Below are positions 10,301 through 24,275 of a stretch of 64,000 nt of DNA, in pieces; the stretch's first letter is position 1; the number at the start of each line of letters is the position of its first letter. The DNA comes from Rhipicephalus microplus (Eukaryota; Arthropoda; Arachnida; Ixodida; Ixodidae), in the NCBI RefSeq assembly GCF_043290135.1, contig NC_134707.1, forward strand, positions 136,215,319 to 136,279,318, written 5' to 3'. Made by a program: the position numbers and the translations under genes. The notes beneath the pieces were generated by a model, which worked only from the letters and a program-made list of their open reading frames with translations, was not told the origin of the DNA and did not search any database.

Positions 10301-13300
10301 CAAACTAGAAACTCAACAATTAGAAACTCCACAACTAAAAACTCCATAACTAGAAACTCCACAACTGAAAACTCCGTTACTAGATACTCCACAGCTGCAA
10401 ACTTGGCAACTAGAAACTCCACAACTAGAGACTCAACATCTTGAAACTCCACAACTAGAGACTCTGCAACTAGAAACTCCACAAGTAGAGACTCCGCAAC
10501 TAGAAAATCGACAACTAGAGACTCTGCAACTATAGAACTCCGCAACTAGAAACTCCGCATTTGAAAACTCCGCAACAAGAAATTCCACAGCTAGAAACAC
10601 CACAACTAGACACTCCGGAACTAGAAACTCTACAACTAGAGACACATCAACTAGAGAATTCGCAACTAGAAACTCCAAAACTAGAGACTCTGCAACTAGA
10701 AACTCCGCAGCTAGAAACTCCACAACTTGAAACTCCACAACTAGTAACTTCACAACCTGAGACTCCGCAACTAGAAACTCCACAACTTGAAACTGCACAA
10801 CTAGAAACTCCACAACCAGAAACTCCACAACTAGAAACTCCACAACTAGAAACTCCGCAACTAGAGAGTCCACAACCAGAAACTCCACAACTTGAAACTC
10901 CACAACTAGAAACTCCACAACCAGAAGCTTCACAACTAGAAACTCCACAACTAGAAACTCCACAACTACAAACTCCACAAATAGAGAATCGGCAACTAGA
11001 AATTCCATATCTAAAAACTCCACAACTAAAAAATTTACAACTAGAAACTGCAAAACTAGAGACTTCACAACTAGAAACTCCACAACTAGAAACTCCACAA
11101 CTAAAGACTCCGCAACTCCACAACTAGAAAGTCCACAACTGGAACCTCCTCAACTAGATACTCCACAACTAGAAACTCCAAACTTGAAACTCCACAACTA
11201 CAAACTCCACAACCAGAAACTCTACAACTAGAAACTCCACAACTAGAAACTCCACAACTAGAAACTCCGCAACTAGAGACTCTGCAACTAAGAAACTCTG
11301 CAACTAAAAACTCCGCAACAAGAAATTTCACAGCTAGAAACACCACAACTAGACACTCCGCAACTAGAAACTCCACAACTTGAGACGCCGCAACTAGAAA
11401 ATCCTCAACTTGAAACTCCACAACTCGAAACTCCACAACTAGAAACTTTACAACTTGAGACTCCTCAACTAGAGAATTCGCAACTAGAAACTCCAAAACT
11501 CGAGTCTCTGCAACTAGAAACTCCGCAGCTAGAAACTCCACAGCTAGAAACTCCACAACTCGAAACTCCACAACTCGAAACTCCACAACTCAAAACTCCA
11601 CAACTTGAAACTCCACAACTAGAGACTCCACAACTTGAGACTCCGCAACTAGAAACTCCTCAACTTGAAACTCGACAACTAGAAACTCCACAACCAGAAA
11701 CTCCAAAACTCGAAACTCCACAACTAGAAACTCCACAACTAAAAAGTCCACAACCAGAGACTCTGCAATTCCACAACTAGAAACTCCAGAACTAGATACT
11801 CCGCAACTAGAAACTCCACAACTAGAGACTCCACAACTTGAAACTCCACAACTAGAAACTCCACAACTAGAAACTCTGCAACTGGAGACTTCACAACTAG
11901 AAACTCCACATCTACAAACTCTACAAATAGAGACTCGGCCACAAGAAATTTCATGTCTAGAAAATTCCACAACTAAAAACTCCACAACTGGAAACTCCAC
12001 AACTATAAACTCCACAACTAGAAACTCCACATATAGAGATTCCGCAACTAGAAACTCCACAACCAGAGACTGCAACTAGAAACTCCGCAGCTAGAAACTC
12101 CACAAATAGAAACTCCACAACTTCAGCCTCCGCAACTAGAAACTCCTCAACTTGAAACTCCACAACTAGAAACTCCACAACCAGAAATTCCACAACTAGA
12201 AACTCCACAACTAGAAACTCCACAACTAGAAACTCTGCAACTAGAGACTCCACAACTAAAAACTCCACAACTACAAACTCTACCAATAGAGACTCGGCAA
12301 CTAGAAATTCCATATCTAGAAACTCCACAACTAAAAACTCCACTATAAAAACTCCACAACTAGAAACTCCACAACTAGAAACTCTAAAACTAGAGACTCC
12401 GCAACTAGAAGTTTCACAGCCAGAGACTCTGCAACTAGAAAGTCCACAACTAAAAACTCCACAACTGGAAACTCCACAACTAGAAACTCCACAACTAGAG
12501 ATTCCGCAACTAGAAACTCCATACCAGAGATTCTGCAACTAGAAACTCCGCCGCTAGAAACTCCACAACTAGAAACTTCACAACTAGAAACTCCACAACT
12601 AGAAACTCCACAACCAGAAACTCCGCAACTAGAGACTCCACAACTAGAAACTCCACAACTATAAACTCCACAAATAGAGACTCGGCAACTAGAAATTCCT
12701 TATCTAGAAACTCCACAATTAAAAACTTTACAACTAGAAACTGCAAAACTAGAGACTTCACAACTAGAAACTCCACAGCTAGAAACTCCACAACTAGAGA
12801 CTCCGCAACTCCACAACTAGAAACTCCACAACTAGAAACTCCACAACTACAAACTCCACCAATAGAGACTCGGCAACTAGAAATTCTGTATCTAGAAACT
12901 CCACAACTAAAAACTCCACTATAAAAACTCCACAACTAGAAACTCTACAACTAGAGGCTCCGAAACTAGAAACTCCACAGCGAGAGACTCTGCAACTGGA
13001 AACTCTGCAGCTGGAAACTCCACAAATAGAAACTCCGCAATTAGAAACTCCGCAGCTAGAAACTCCACAACTAGAGACTCCGCAACTAGAAACTCCACAA
13101 CTAGAAACTCCACATCTTGAAACCTCACAACCTTAAGTTGCGCTACTAGAAAATCCAAAGCTAGAGATTCCGCAACTAGAAACTCCACAACAAGAAACTC
13201 CACAACTCAGAACTCCACAACTAGAAACTGCACAACTGGAAACTCCACAACTTGAGACTCCGCAACTTGAAACTCCACAACTAGAAACTCCGCAACCAGA

Positions 13301-15481
13301 AACTCCACAACTAGAGACTCCAAAACTCGAAACTCCACAACTAGAAAATCCACAAACAGAGACTCTGCAATTCCGCAACTAGAAACTCCACAACTAGAGG
13401 TTCCACAACTTGAAACTCCACAACTAGAAACTCCACAACTAGAAACTCTGCAACTAGAGACTTCACAACTAGAAACTCCACATCTACAAACTCTACAAAT
13501 AGAGACTCGGCCACAAGAATTTTCATGTCTAGAAAGTCCACAACTAAAAACTCCACAACTGGAAACTCCACAACTAGAAACTCCCCAACTAGAAACTCCA
13601 CAACTAGAGATTCCGCAACAAGAAACTCCACAACCAGAGACTCTGCAACTAGAAACTCCGCAGCTAGAAACTCCACAAATAGAAATTCCGCAACTAGAAA
13701 CTCCGCAGCTAGAAACTACACAACTAGAGACTCCACAACTAGTAACTCCACAACTAAAAACTCCACAAATAGAGACTCGGCAACTAGAAATTCCATATCT
13801 AGAAACTCCACAACTAAAAACTTTACAACTAGAAACTGCAAAACTAGAGACTTCACAACTAGAAACTCCACAACTAGAAACTCCACAACTAGAGACTCCG
13901 CAACTCCACAACTGAAAACTCCACAACTACAAACTCCACCAATAGAGACTTGGCAACTAGAAATTCCATATCTAGAAACTCCACAACTAAAAACTCCAAT
14001 ATAAAAACTCCACAACTAGAAACTCCACAACTAGAAACTCTACATCCAGAGACTCCGAAACTAGAAACTCCACAGCCAGCGACTGTGCAACTGGAAACTC
14101 TGCAGCTGGAAGCTCCACAAATAAAAACTCCGCAATTAGAAACTCCGCAGCTAGAAACTCCACAACTAGAGACTCCACACCTAGAAACTCCACAACTAGA
14201 AACTCCACAACTAGAAACTCCACAATTTGAAACCTCACAACCTTAAGTTCCGCAACTAGAAAATCCACAGCTAGAGATTCCGCAACTAGAAACTCCACAA
14301 CAAGAAACTCCACAACTCTAAACTCCACAACAAGAAACTCCACAACTCAAAACTGCACAACTTGAAACTCCACAACTAGACACTCCACAACTAAAAACTC
14401 TACAACTAGAAACTCCTAAACTAGAGACTCCACAACTAGAGACTACAACTGGAGACTTAAAACTAGAAACTCCACAACTAGAAACTCCACAACTCGGAAC
14501 TCCACAACTCAAAACTCCACAACTAGAAACTCCACAACTCGGAACTCCACAACTCAAAACTCCACAACTAGAAACTCCACAACTAGAAACTCCCCAACTA
14601 GAAACTCCACAACTAGAAACTCCACAACTACAAACTCTACAAATAGAGACTCGGCCACAAGAAATTCATGTCTAGAAAGTCCACAACTAAAACTCCACAA
14701 TTGGAAACTCCACAACTAGAAACTCCCCAACTAGAAACTCAACAACTAGAGATTCCGCAACTAGAAACTCCACAACCAGAGACTCTGCAACTAGAAACTC
14801 CACAAATAGAAACTCCAAAACTAAAAACTCCACAACTAGAAACTCCACATCTAGAAACACCACAACTAGAAACTCCGCAACTAGAGACTCCACAACTAGA
14901 AACTCCTTAACTAGAAACTCTACAACTACAAACTCCACAAATAGAGACTCGGCCACTTGAAACTCCACAACTAGACACTCCAACCTAAAAACTCTACAAC
15001 TAGAAACTCCTAAACTAGAGACTCCACAACTAGAAACCCCACAGCCAGAGACTCTGCAACTGGAAACTCTGCAGCTGGAAACTCCACAAATAGAAACTCC
15101 GCAATTAGAAACTCCGCAGCTAGAAACTCCACAACTAGAGACTCCACAACTAGAAACTCCACAACTAGAAACTCCACAACTTGAAACCTCACAACCTTAA
15201 GTTCCGCAACTAGAAAATCCACAGCTAGAGATTCCGCAACTAAAAACTCCACAAGTAAAAACTCCACAACTCAGAACTCCACAACTCGAAAGTCCTCAAC
15301 TAGAAACTCCACAACTGGAAACTCCACAACTAGACACTTCACAACTAAAAACTCTACAACTAGAAACTCCTAAACTAGAGACTCCACAATTAAAGAATCT
15401 ACAACTAAAGACTTCAAACTAGAAACTCAACAACTAGAAACTTCAAAATTCAGAACTCTACTAGAAACTACACAACTGGAA
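7374..15481 (+). repeat. 8.1 kb higher-order repeat, copy A
   Basis: Copy A is followed directly by copy B at 15,482. From about 7,374 to 12,460 the offset to copy B is exactly 8,107 bp. It becomes 8,138 by 12.92 kb, because copy B has two extra 15 bp units plus one base, and 8,689-8,690 from 13.21 to 15.47 kb, because copy A lacks about 552 bp near 13,211. The missing piece corresponds to about 21,349-21,900 in copy B. The gap sits between two identical stretches reading aactccacaactagaaactg, as expected for unequal exchange or slippage between similar units. It holds all the major module types. No gene. Confidence 0.87.
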
Positions 15482-18400
15482 ACTCCACAACTAGTAACTC
15501 CACAACTAAAAACTCCACAAATAGAGACTCGGCAACTAGAAATTCCATATCTAGAAACTCCACAACTAAAAACTTTACAACTAGAAACTGCAAAACTAGA
15601 GACTTCACAACTAGAAACTCCACAACTAGAAACTCCACAACTAGAGACTCCGCAACTCCACAACTGAAAACTCCACAACTACAAACTCCACCAATAGAGA
15701 CTTGGCAACTAGAAATTCCATATCTAGAAACTCCACAACTAAAAACTCCAATATAAAAACTCCACAACTAGAAACTCCACAACTAGAAACTCTACATCTA
15801 GAGACTCTGAAACTAGAAACTCCAAAGCCAGAGACTGTGCAAGTGGAAACTCTGCAGCTGGAAGCTCCACAAATAAAAACTCCGCAATTAGAAACTCCGC
15901 AGCTAGAAACTCCACAACTAGAGACTCCACACCTAGAAACTCCACAACTAGAAACTCCACAACTAGAAACTCCACAATTTGAAACCTCACAACCTTAAGT
16001 TCCGCAACTAGAAAATCCACAGCTAGAGATTCCGCAACTAGAAACTCCACAACAAGAAACTCCACAACTCAAAACTCCACAACAAGAAACTCCACAACTC
16101 AAAACTGCACAACTCAAAACTCCACAACTAGAAACTCCACAACTAGAAACTCCCCAACTAGAAACTCCACAACTAGAAACTCCACAACTACAAACTCTAC
16201 AAATAGAGACTCGGCCACAAGAAATTCATGTCTAGAAAGTCCACAACTAAAACTCCACAATTGGAAACTCCACAACTAGAAACTCCCCAACTAGAAACTC
16301 AATAACTAGAGATTCCGCAACTAGAAACTCCACAACCAGAGACTCTGCAACTAGAAACTCCACAAATAGAAACTCCAAAACTGAAAACTCCACAACTAGA
16401 AACTCCACATCTAGAAACACCACAACTAGAAACTCCGCAACTAGAGACTCCACAACTAGAAACTCCTTAACTAGAAACTCCACAACTACAAACTCCACAA
16501 ATAGAGACTCGGCCACTTGAAAATCCACAACTAGACACTCCAACCTAAAAACTCTACAACTAGAAACTCCTAAACTAGAGACTCCACAACTAGAAACCCC
16601 ACAGCCAGAGACTCTGCAACTGGAAACTCTGCAGCTGGAAACTCCACAAATAGAAACTCCGCAATTAGAAACTCCGCAGCTAGAAACTCCACAACTAGAG
16701 ACTCCACAACTAGAAACTCCACAACTAGAAACTCCACAACTTGAAACCTCACAACCTTAAGTTCCGCAACTAGAAAATCCACAGCTAGAGATTCCGCAAC
16801 TAGAAACTCCACAAGTAGAAACTCCACAACTCAGAACTCCACAACTCGAAAGTCCTCAACTAGAAACTCCACAACTGGAAACTCCACAACTAGACACTTC
16901 ACAACTAAAAACTCTACAACTAGAAACTCCTAAACTAGAGACTCCACAACTAAAGAATCTACAACTAAAGACTTCAAACTAGAAACTCAACAACTAGAAA
17001 CTTCAAAATTCAGAACTCTACTAGAAACTACACAACTGGAAACTCCAAAACTAGACACTCCACAACTAGAAACTCCACACCTAGAGACTCTGCAACTATG
17101 AAACTCTGAATCTAGAAACTCCGCAACAAGAAATTTCAAAGCTTGAAACATCACAACTAGACACTCCGCAACTAGAAACTCCACAACTTGAGACGCCGCA
17201 ACTAGAAACTCCACAACTTGAAACTCCACAACTCAAAACTCCACAACTTGAAACTCCACAACTAGAAACTCCACAACTTGAGACTCCGCAACTAGAAACT
17301 CCTCAACTTGAAACTCCACAACAGGAAACTCCACAGCCAGAAACTCTACAACTAGAAACTCTACAACTAGAAACTTCACAACCAGAGACTCCGCAACCAG
17401 AAACTCCACAACTAGAGACTCAGAAACTCGAAACTTCACAACTAGAAAATCCACAACCAGAGACTGCAATTCCACAACTAGAAACTCCACAACTAGATAC
17501 TCCGCAACTAGAAACTCCACAACTAGAGATTCCACAACTTGAAACTCCACAACTAGAAACTCCACAACTAGAAACTCTGCAACTAGAGACTTCACAACTA
17601 GAAACTCCACATCTACAAACTCTACAAATAGAGACTCGGCCACAAGAATTTTCATGTCTAGAAAGTCCACAACTAAAAACTCCACAACTGGAAACTCCAC
17701 AACTAGAAACTCCCCAACTAGAAACTCCACAACTAGAGATTCCGCAACAAGAAACTCCACAACCAGAGACTCTGCAACTAGAAACTCCGCAGCTAGAAAC
17801 TCCACAAATAGAAACTCCGCAACTAGAAACTCCGCAGCTAGAAACTACACAACTAGAGACTCCTCAACTAGAAACTCCACAACTAGAAACTCCACAAATA
17901 GAAACTCGGCAACTAGAAATTCCATATCTAGAAACTCCACAACTAAAAACTTTACAACTAGAAACTGCAAAACTAGACACTTCACAACTAGAAACTCCAC
18001 AACTAGAGACTCCGCAACTCCACAACTAGAAACTCCACAACTACAAACTCCACCAATAGAGACTTGGAAACTAGAAATTCCATATCTAGAAACTCCACAA
18101 CTAAAAACTCCACTATAAAAGCTCCACAACTAGAGACTAGAACTAGAAACTCCACAACTAGAAATTCCACAACTTGAAACCTCACAACCTTAAGTTACGC
18201 AACTAGAAAATCCACAGCTAGAGATTCCGCAACTAGAAACTCCACAACTCAAAACTCCACAACTAGAAACTCCAAAGCTTGAAACTCCACAACTCGAAAC
18301 TCCACAACTGGAAACTCCACAACTAGACACTCCACAACTAAAAACTCTTCATCTAGAAACTCATAAACTAGAGACTCCACAACTAGAGAATCTACAACTA

Positions 18401-21400
18401 GAGACTTCAAACTAGAAACTCAACAATTAGAAACTCCACAACTAAAAACTCCATAACTAGAAACTCCACAACTGAAAACTCCGTTACTAGATACTCCACA
18501 GCTGCAAACTTGGCAACTAGAAACTCCACAACTAGAGACTCAACATCTTGAAACTCCACAACTAGAGACTCTGCAACTAGAAACTCCACAACTAGAGACT
18601 CCGCAACTAGAAAATCGACAACTAGAGACTCTGCAACTATAGAACTCCGCAACTAGAAACTCCGCATTTGAAAACTCCGCAACAAGAAATTCCACAGCTA
18701 GAAACACCACAACTAGACACTCCGGAACTAGAAACTCTACAACTAGAGACACATCAACTAGAGAATTCGCAACTAGAAACTCCAAAACTAGAGACTCTGC
18801 AACTAGAAACTCCGCAGCTAGAAACTCCACAACTTGAAACTCCACAACTAGTAACTTCACAACCTGAGACTCCGCAACTAGAAACTCCACAACTTGAAAC
18901 TGCACAACTAGAAACTCCACAACCAGAAACTCCACAACTAGAAACTCCACAACTAGAAACTCCGCAACTAGAGAGTCCACAACCAGAAACTCCACAACTT
19001 GAAACTCCACAACTAGAAACTCCACAACCAGAAGCTTCACAACTAGAAACTCCACAACTAGAAACTCCACAACTACAAACTCCACAAATAGAGAATCGGC
19101 AACTAGAAATTCCATATCTAAAAACTCCACAACTAAAAAATTTACAACTAGAAACTGCAAAACTAGAGACTTCACAACTAGAAACTCCACAACTAGAAAC
19201 TCCACAACTAGAGACTCCGCAACTCCACAACTAGAAAGTCCACAACTGGAACCTCCTCAACTAGATACTCCACAACTAGAAACTCCAAACTTGAAACTCC
19301 ACAACTACAAACTCCACAACCAGAAACTCTACAACTAGAAACTCCACAACTAGAAACTCCACAACTAGAAACTCCGCAACTAGAGACTCTGCAACTAAGA
19401 AACTCTGCAACTAAAAACTCCGCAACAAGAAATTTCACAGCTAGAAACACCACAACTAGACACTCCGCAACTAGAAACTCCACAACTTGAGACGCCGCAA
19501 CTAGAAAATCCTCAACTTGAAACTCCACAACTCGAAACTCCACAACTAGAAACTTTACAACTTGAGACTCCTCAACTAGAGAATTCGCAACTAGAAACTC
19601 CAAAACTCGAGTCTCTGCAACTAGAAACTCCGCAGCTAGAAACTCCACAGCTAGAAACTCCACAACTCGAAACTCCACAACTCGAAACTCCACAACTCAA
19701 AACTCCACAACTTGAAACTCCACAACTAGAAACTCCACAACTCGAGACTCCGCAACTAGAAACTCCTCAACTTGAAACTCGACAACTAGAAACTCTACAA
19801 CCAGAAACTCCAAAACTCGAAACTCCACAACTAGAAACTCCACAACTAAAAAGTCCACAACCAGAGACTCTGCAATTCCACAACTAGAAACTCCAGAACT
19901 AGATACTCCGCAACTAGAAACTCCACAACTAGAGACTCCACAACTTGAAACTCCACAACTAGAAACTCCACAACTAGAAACTCTGCAACTGGAGACTTCA
20001 CAACTAGAAACTCCACATCTACAAACTCTACAAATAGAGACTCGGCCACAAGAAATTTCATGTCTAGAAAATTCCACAACTAAAAACTCCACAACTGGAA
20101 ACTCCACAACTATAAACTCCACAACTAGAAACTCCACATATAGAGATTCCGCAACTAGAAACTCCACAACCAGAGACTGCAACTAGAAACTCCGCAGCTA
20201 GAAACTCCACAAATAGAAACTCCACAACTTCAGCCTCCGCAACTAGAAACTCCTCAACTTGAAACTCCACAACTAGAAACTCCACAACCAGAAATTCCAC
20301 AACTAGAAACTCCACAACTAGAAACTCCACAACTAGAAACTCTGCAACTAGAGACTCCACAACTAAAAACTCCACAACTACAAACTCCACCAATAGAGAC
20401 TCGGCAACTAGAAATTCCATATCTAGAAACTCCACAACTAAAAACTCCACTATAAAAACTCCACAACTAGAAACTCCACAACTAGAAACTCTAAAACTAG
20501 AGACTCCGCAACTAGAAGTTTCACAGCCAGAGACTCTGCAACTAGAAAGTCCACAACTAAAAACTCCACAACTCGAAACTCCACAACTAGAAACTCCACA
20601 ACTAGAAACTCCACAACTAGAGATTCCGCAACTAGAAACTCCACAACCAGAGATTCTGCAACTAGAAACTCCGCCGCTAGAAACTCCACAACTAGAAACT
20701 TCACAACTAGAAACTCCACAACTAGAAACTCCACAACCAGAAACTCCGCAACTAGAGACTCCACAACTAGAAACTCCACAACTAGAAACTCCACAACTAT
20801 AAACTCCACAAATAGAGACTCGGCAACTAGAAATTCCTTATCTAGAAACTCCACAATTAAAAACTTTACAACTAGAAACTGCAAAACTAGAGACTTCACA
20901 ACTAGAAACTCCACAGCTAGAAACTCCACAACTAGAGACTCCGCAACTCCACAACTAGAAACTCCACAACTAGAAACTCCACAACTACAAACTCCACCAA
21001 TAGAGACTCGGCAACTAGAAATTCTGTATCTAGAAACTCCACAACTAAAAACTCCACTATAAAAACTCCACAACTAGAAACTCTACAACTAGAGGCTCCG
21101 AAACTAGAAACTCCACAGCGAGAGACTCTGCAACTGGAAACTCTGCAGCTGGAAACTCCACAAATAGAAACTCCGCAATTAGAAACTCCGCAGCTAGAAA
21201 CTCCACAACTAGAGACTCCGCAACTAGAAACTCCACAACTAGAAACTCCACATCTTGAAACCTCCCAACCTTAAGTTGCGCTACTAGAAAATCCAAAGCT
21301 AGAGATTCCGCAACTAGAAACTCCACAACAAGAAACTCCACAACTCAGAACTCCACAACTCGAAACTCCTCAACTAGAAACTGCACAACTGGAAACTCCA

Positions 21401-24170
21401 CAACTAGACACTTCACAACTAAAAGCTCTACAACTAGAAACTCCTAAACTAGAGACTCCACAACTAAAGAATCTACAACTAGAGACTTCAAACTAGAAAC
21501 TCAACAACTAGAAGCTTCAAAATTCGGAACTCTACTAGAAACTACACAACTGGAAACTCCACAACTAGACACTCCACAACTAGAAACTCCACAACTAGAG
21601 ACTCTGCAACTATGAAACTCTGCAACTAGAAACTCCGCAACAAGAAATTTCACAGCTTGAAACACCACAACTAGACACTCCGCAACTAGAAACTCCACAA
21701 CTCAAAACTCCACAACTTGAAACTCAACAAGTAGAAACTCCACAACTTTAGACTCCGCAACTAGAAACTCCTCAACTTGAAACTCCACAACTGGAAACTC
21801 CACAACCAGAAACTCCACAACTAGAAACTCCACAACTAGAAACTTCACAACCAGAGACTCCGCAACTAGAGACTGCACAACTAGAAACTCCACAACTTGA
21901 AACTCCACAACTAGAAACTGCACAACTGGAAACTGCACAACTTGAGACTCCGCAACTTGAAACTCCACAACTAGAAACTCCGCAACCAGAAACTCCACAA
22001 CTAGAGACTCCAAAACTCGAAACTCCACAACTAGAAAATCCACAAACAGAGACTCTGCAATTCCGCAACTAGAAACTCCACAACTAGAGATTCCACAACT
22101 TGAAACTCCACAACTAGAAACTCCACAACTAGAAACTCTGCAACTAGAGACTTCACAACTAGAAACTCCACATCTACAAACTCTACAAATAGAGACTCGG
22201 CCACAAGAATTTTCATGTCTAGAAAGTCCACAACTAAAAACTCCACAACTGGAAACTCCACAACTAGAAACTCCCCAACTAGAAACTCCACAACTAGAGA
22301 TTCCGCAACAAGAAACTCCACAACCAGAGACTCTGCAACTAGAAACTCCGCAGCTAGAAACTCCACAAATAGAAATTCCGCAACCAGAAACTCCGCAGCT
22401 AGAAACTACACAACTAGAGACTCCACAACTAGTAACTACACAACTAAAAACTCCACAAATAGAGACTCGGCAACTAGAAATTCCATATCTAGAAACTCCA
22501 CAACTAAAAACTTTACAACTAGAAACTGCAAAACTAGAGACTTCACAACTTGAAACTCCACAACTAGAAACTCCACAACTAGAGACTCCGCAACTCCACA
22601 ACTGGAAACTCCACAACTACAAACTCCACCAATAGAGACTTGGCAACTAGAAATTCCATATCTAGAAACTCCACAACTAAAAACTCCAATATAAAAACTC
22701 CACAATAGAAACTCCACAACTAGAAACTCTACATCTAGAGACTCCGAAACTAGAAACTCCACAGCCAGCGACTGTGCAACTGGAAACTCTGCAGCTGGAA
22801 GCTCCACAAATAAAAACTCCGCAATTAGAAACTCCGCAGCTAGAAACTCCACAACTAGAGACTCCACACCTAGAAACTCCACAACTAGAAACTCCACAAC
22901 TAGAAACTCCACAATTTGAAACCTCACAACCTTAAGTTCCGCAACTAGAAAATCCACAGCTAGAGATTCCGCAACTAGAAACTCCACAACAAGAAACTCC
23001 ACAACTCAAAACTCCACAACAAGAAACTCCACAACTCAAAACTGCACAACTTGAAACTCCACAACTAGACACTCCACAACTAAAAACTCTACAACTAGAA
23101 ACTCCTAAACTAGAGACTCCACAACTAGAGACTACAACTGGAGACTTAAAACTAGAAACTCCACAACTAGAAACTCCACAACTCGGAACTCCACAACTCA
23201 AAACTCCACAACTAGAAACTCCACAACTCGGAACTCCACAACTCAAAACTCCACAACTAGAAACTCCACAACTAGAAACTCCCCAACTAGAAACTCCACA
23301 ACTAGAAACTCCACAACTACAAACTCTACAAATAGAGACTCGGCCACAAGAAATTCATGTCTAGAAAGTCCACAACTAAAACTCCACAATTGGAAACTCC
23401 ACAACTAGAAACTCCCCAACTAGAAACTCAACAACTAGAGATTCCGCAACTAGAAACTCCACAACCAGAGACTCTGCAACTAGAAACTCCACAACTAGAA
23501 ACTCCAAAACTAAAAACTCCACAACTAGAAACTCCACATCTAGAAACACCACAACTAGAAACTCCGCAACTAGAGACTCCACAACTAGAAACTCCTTAAC
23601 TAGAAACTCCACAACTACAAACTCCACAAATAGAGACTCGGCCACTTGAAACTCCACAACTAGACACTCCAACCTAAAAACTCTACAACTAGAAACTCCT
23701 AAACTAGAGACTCCACAACTAGAAACCCCACAGCCAGAGACTCTGCAACTGGAAACTCTGCAGCTGGAAACTCCACAAATAGAAACTCCGCAATTAGAAA
23801 CTCCGCAGCTAGAAACTCCACAACTAGAGACTCCACAGCTAGAAACTCCACAACTTGAAACTCCACAACTTGAAACCTCACAACCTTAAGTTCCGCAACT
23901 AGAAAATCCACAGCTAGAGATTCCGCAACTAGAAACTCCACAAGTAGAAACTCCACAACTCAGAACTCCACAACTCGAAAGTCCTCAACTAGAAACTCCA
24001 CAACTGGAAACTCCACAACTAGACACTTCACAACTAAAAACTCTACAACTAGAAACTCCTAAACTAGAGACTCCACAACTAAAGAATCTACAACTAAAGA
24101 CTTCAAACTAGAAACTCAACAACTAGAAACTTCAAAATTCAGAACTCTACTAGAAACTACACAACTAGAA
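15482..24170 (+). repeat. 8.7 kb higher-order repeat, copy B
   Basis: Second member of the tandem pair, collinear with copy A over its full length at offsets from 8,107 to 8,690. The left junction near 15,480 joins a ttcaaaattc module (ctactagaaactac) directly to a ctagtaactcc unit that lies in a different context elsewhere, consistent with a duplication breakpoint. The last part, from about 19,965, is also the first copy of the 4,312 bp repeat. Differences from copy A are scattered substitutions, whole-unit indels and the retained 552 bp. Confidence 0.85.
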
Positions 24171-24275
24171 ACTCCACACCTAGAGACTCTGCAACTATGA
24201 AACTCTGAATCTAGAAACTCTGCAACAAGAAATTTCAAAGCTTGAAACATCACAACTAGACACTCCGCAACTAGA
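19965..24275 (+). repeat. 4,312 bp higher-order repeat, copy 1
   Basis: From about 19,973 to 24,285 every landmark recurs 4,312 bp downstream: the catgtctag sites 20,059/24,371 and 22,214/26,526, and the ctccactataaaaac sites near 20,450/24,762. It overlaps the right part of the 8.7 kb copy B, so this unit was carved out of an older one. It differs from copy 2 by few substitutions; for instance, one + strand unit reads ctagtaactaca at about 22,430 where copy 2 reads ctagtaactcca. Confidence 0.87.
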
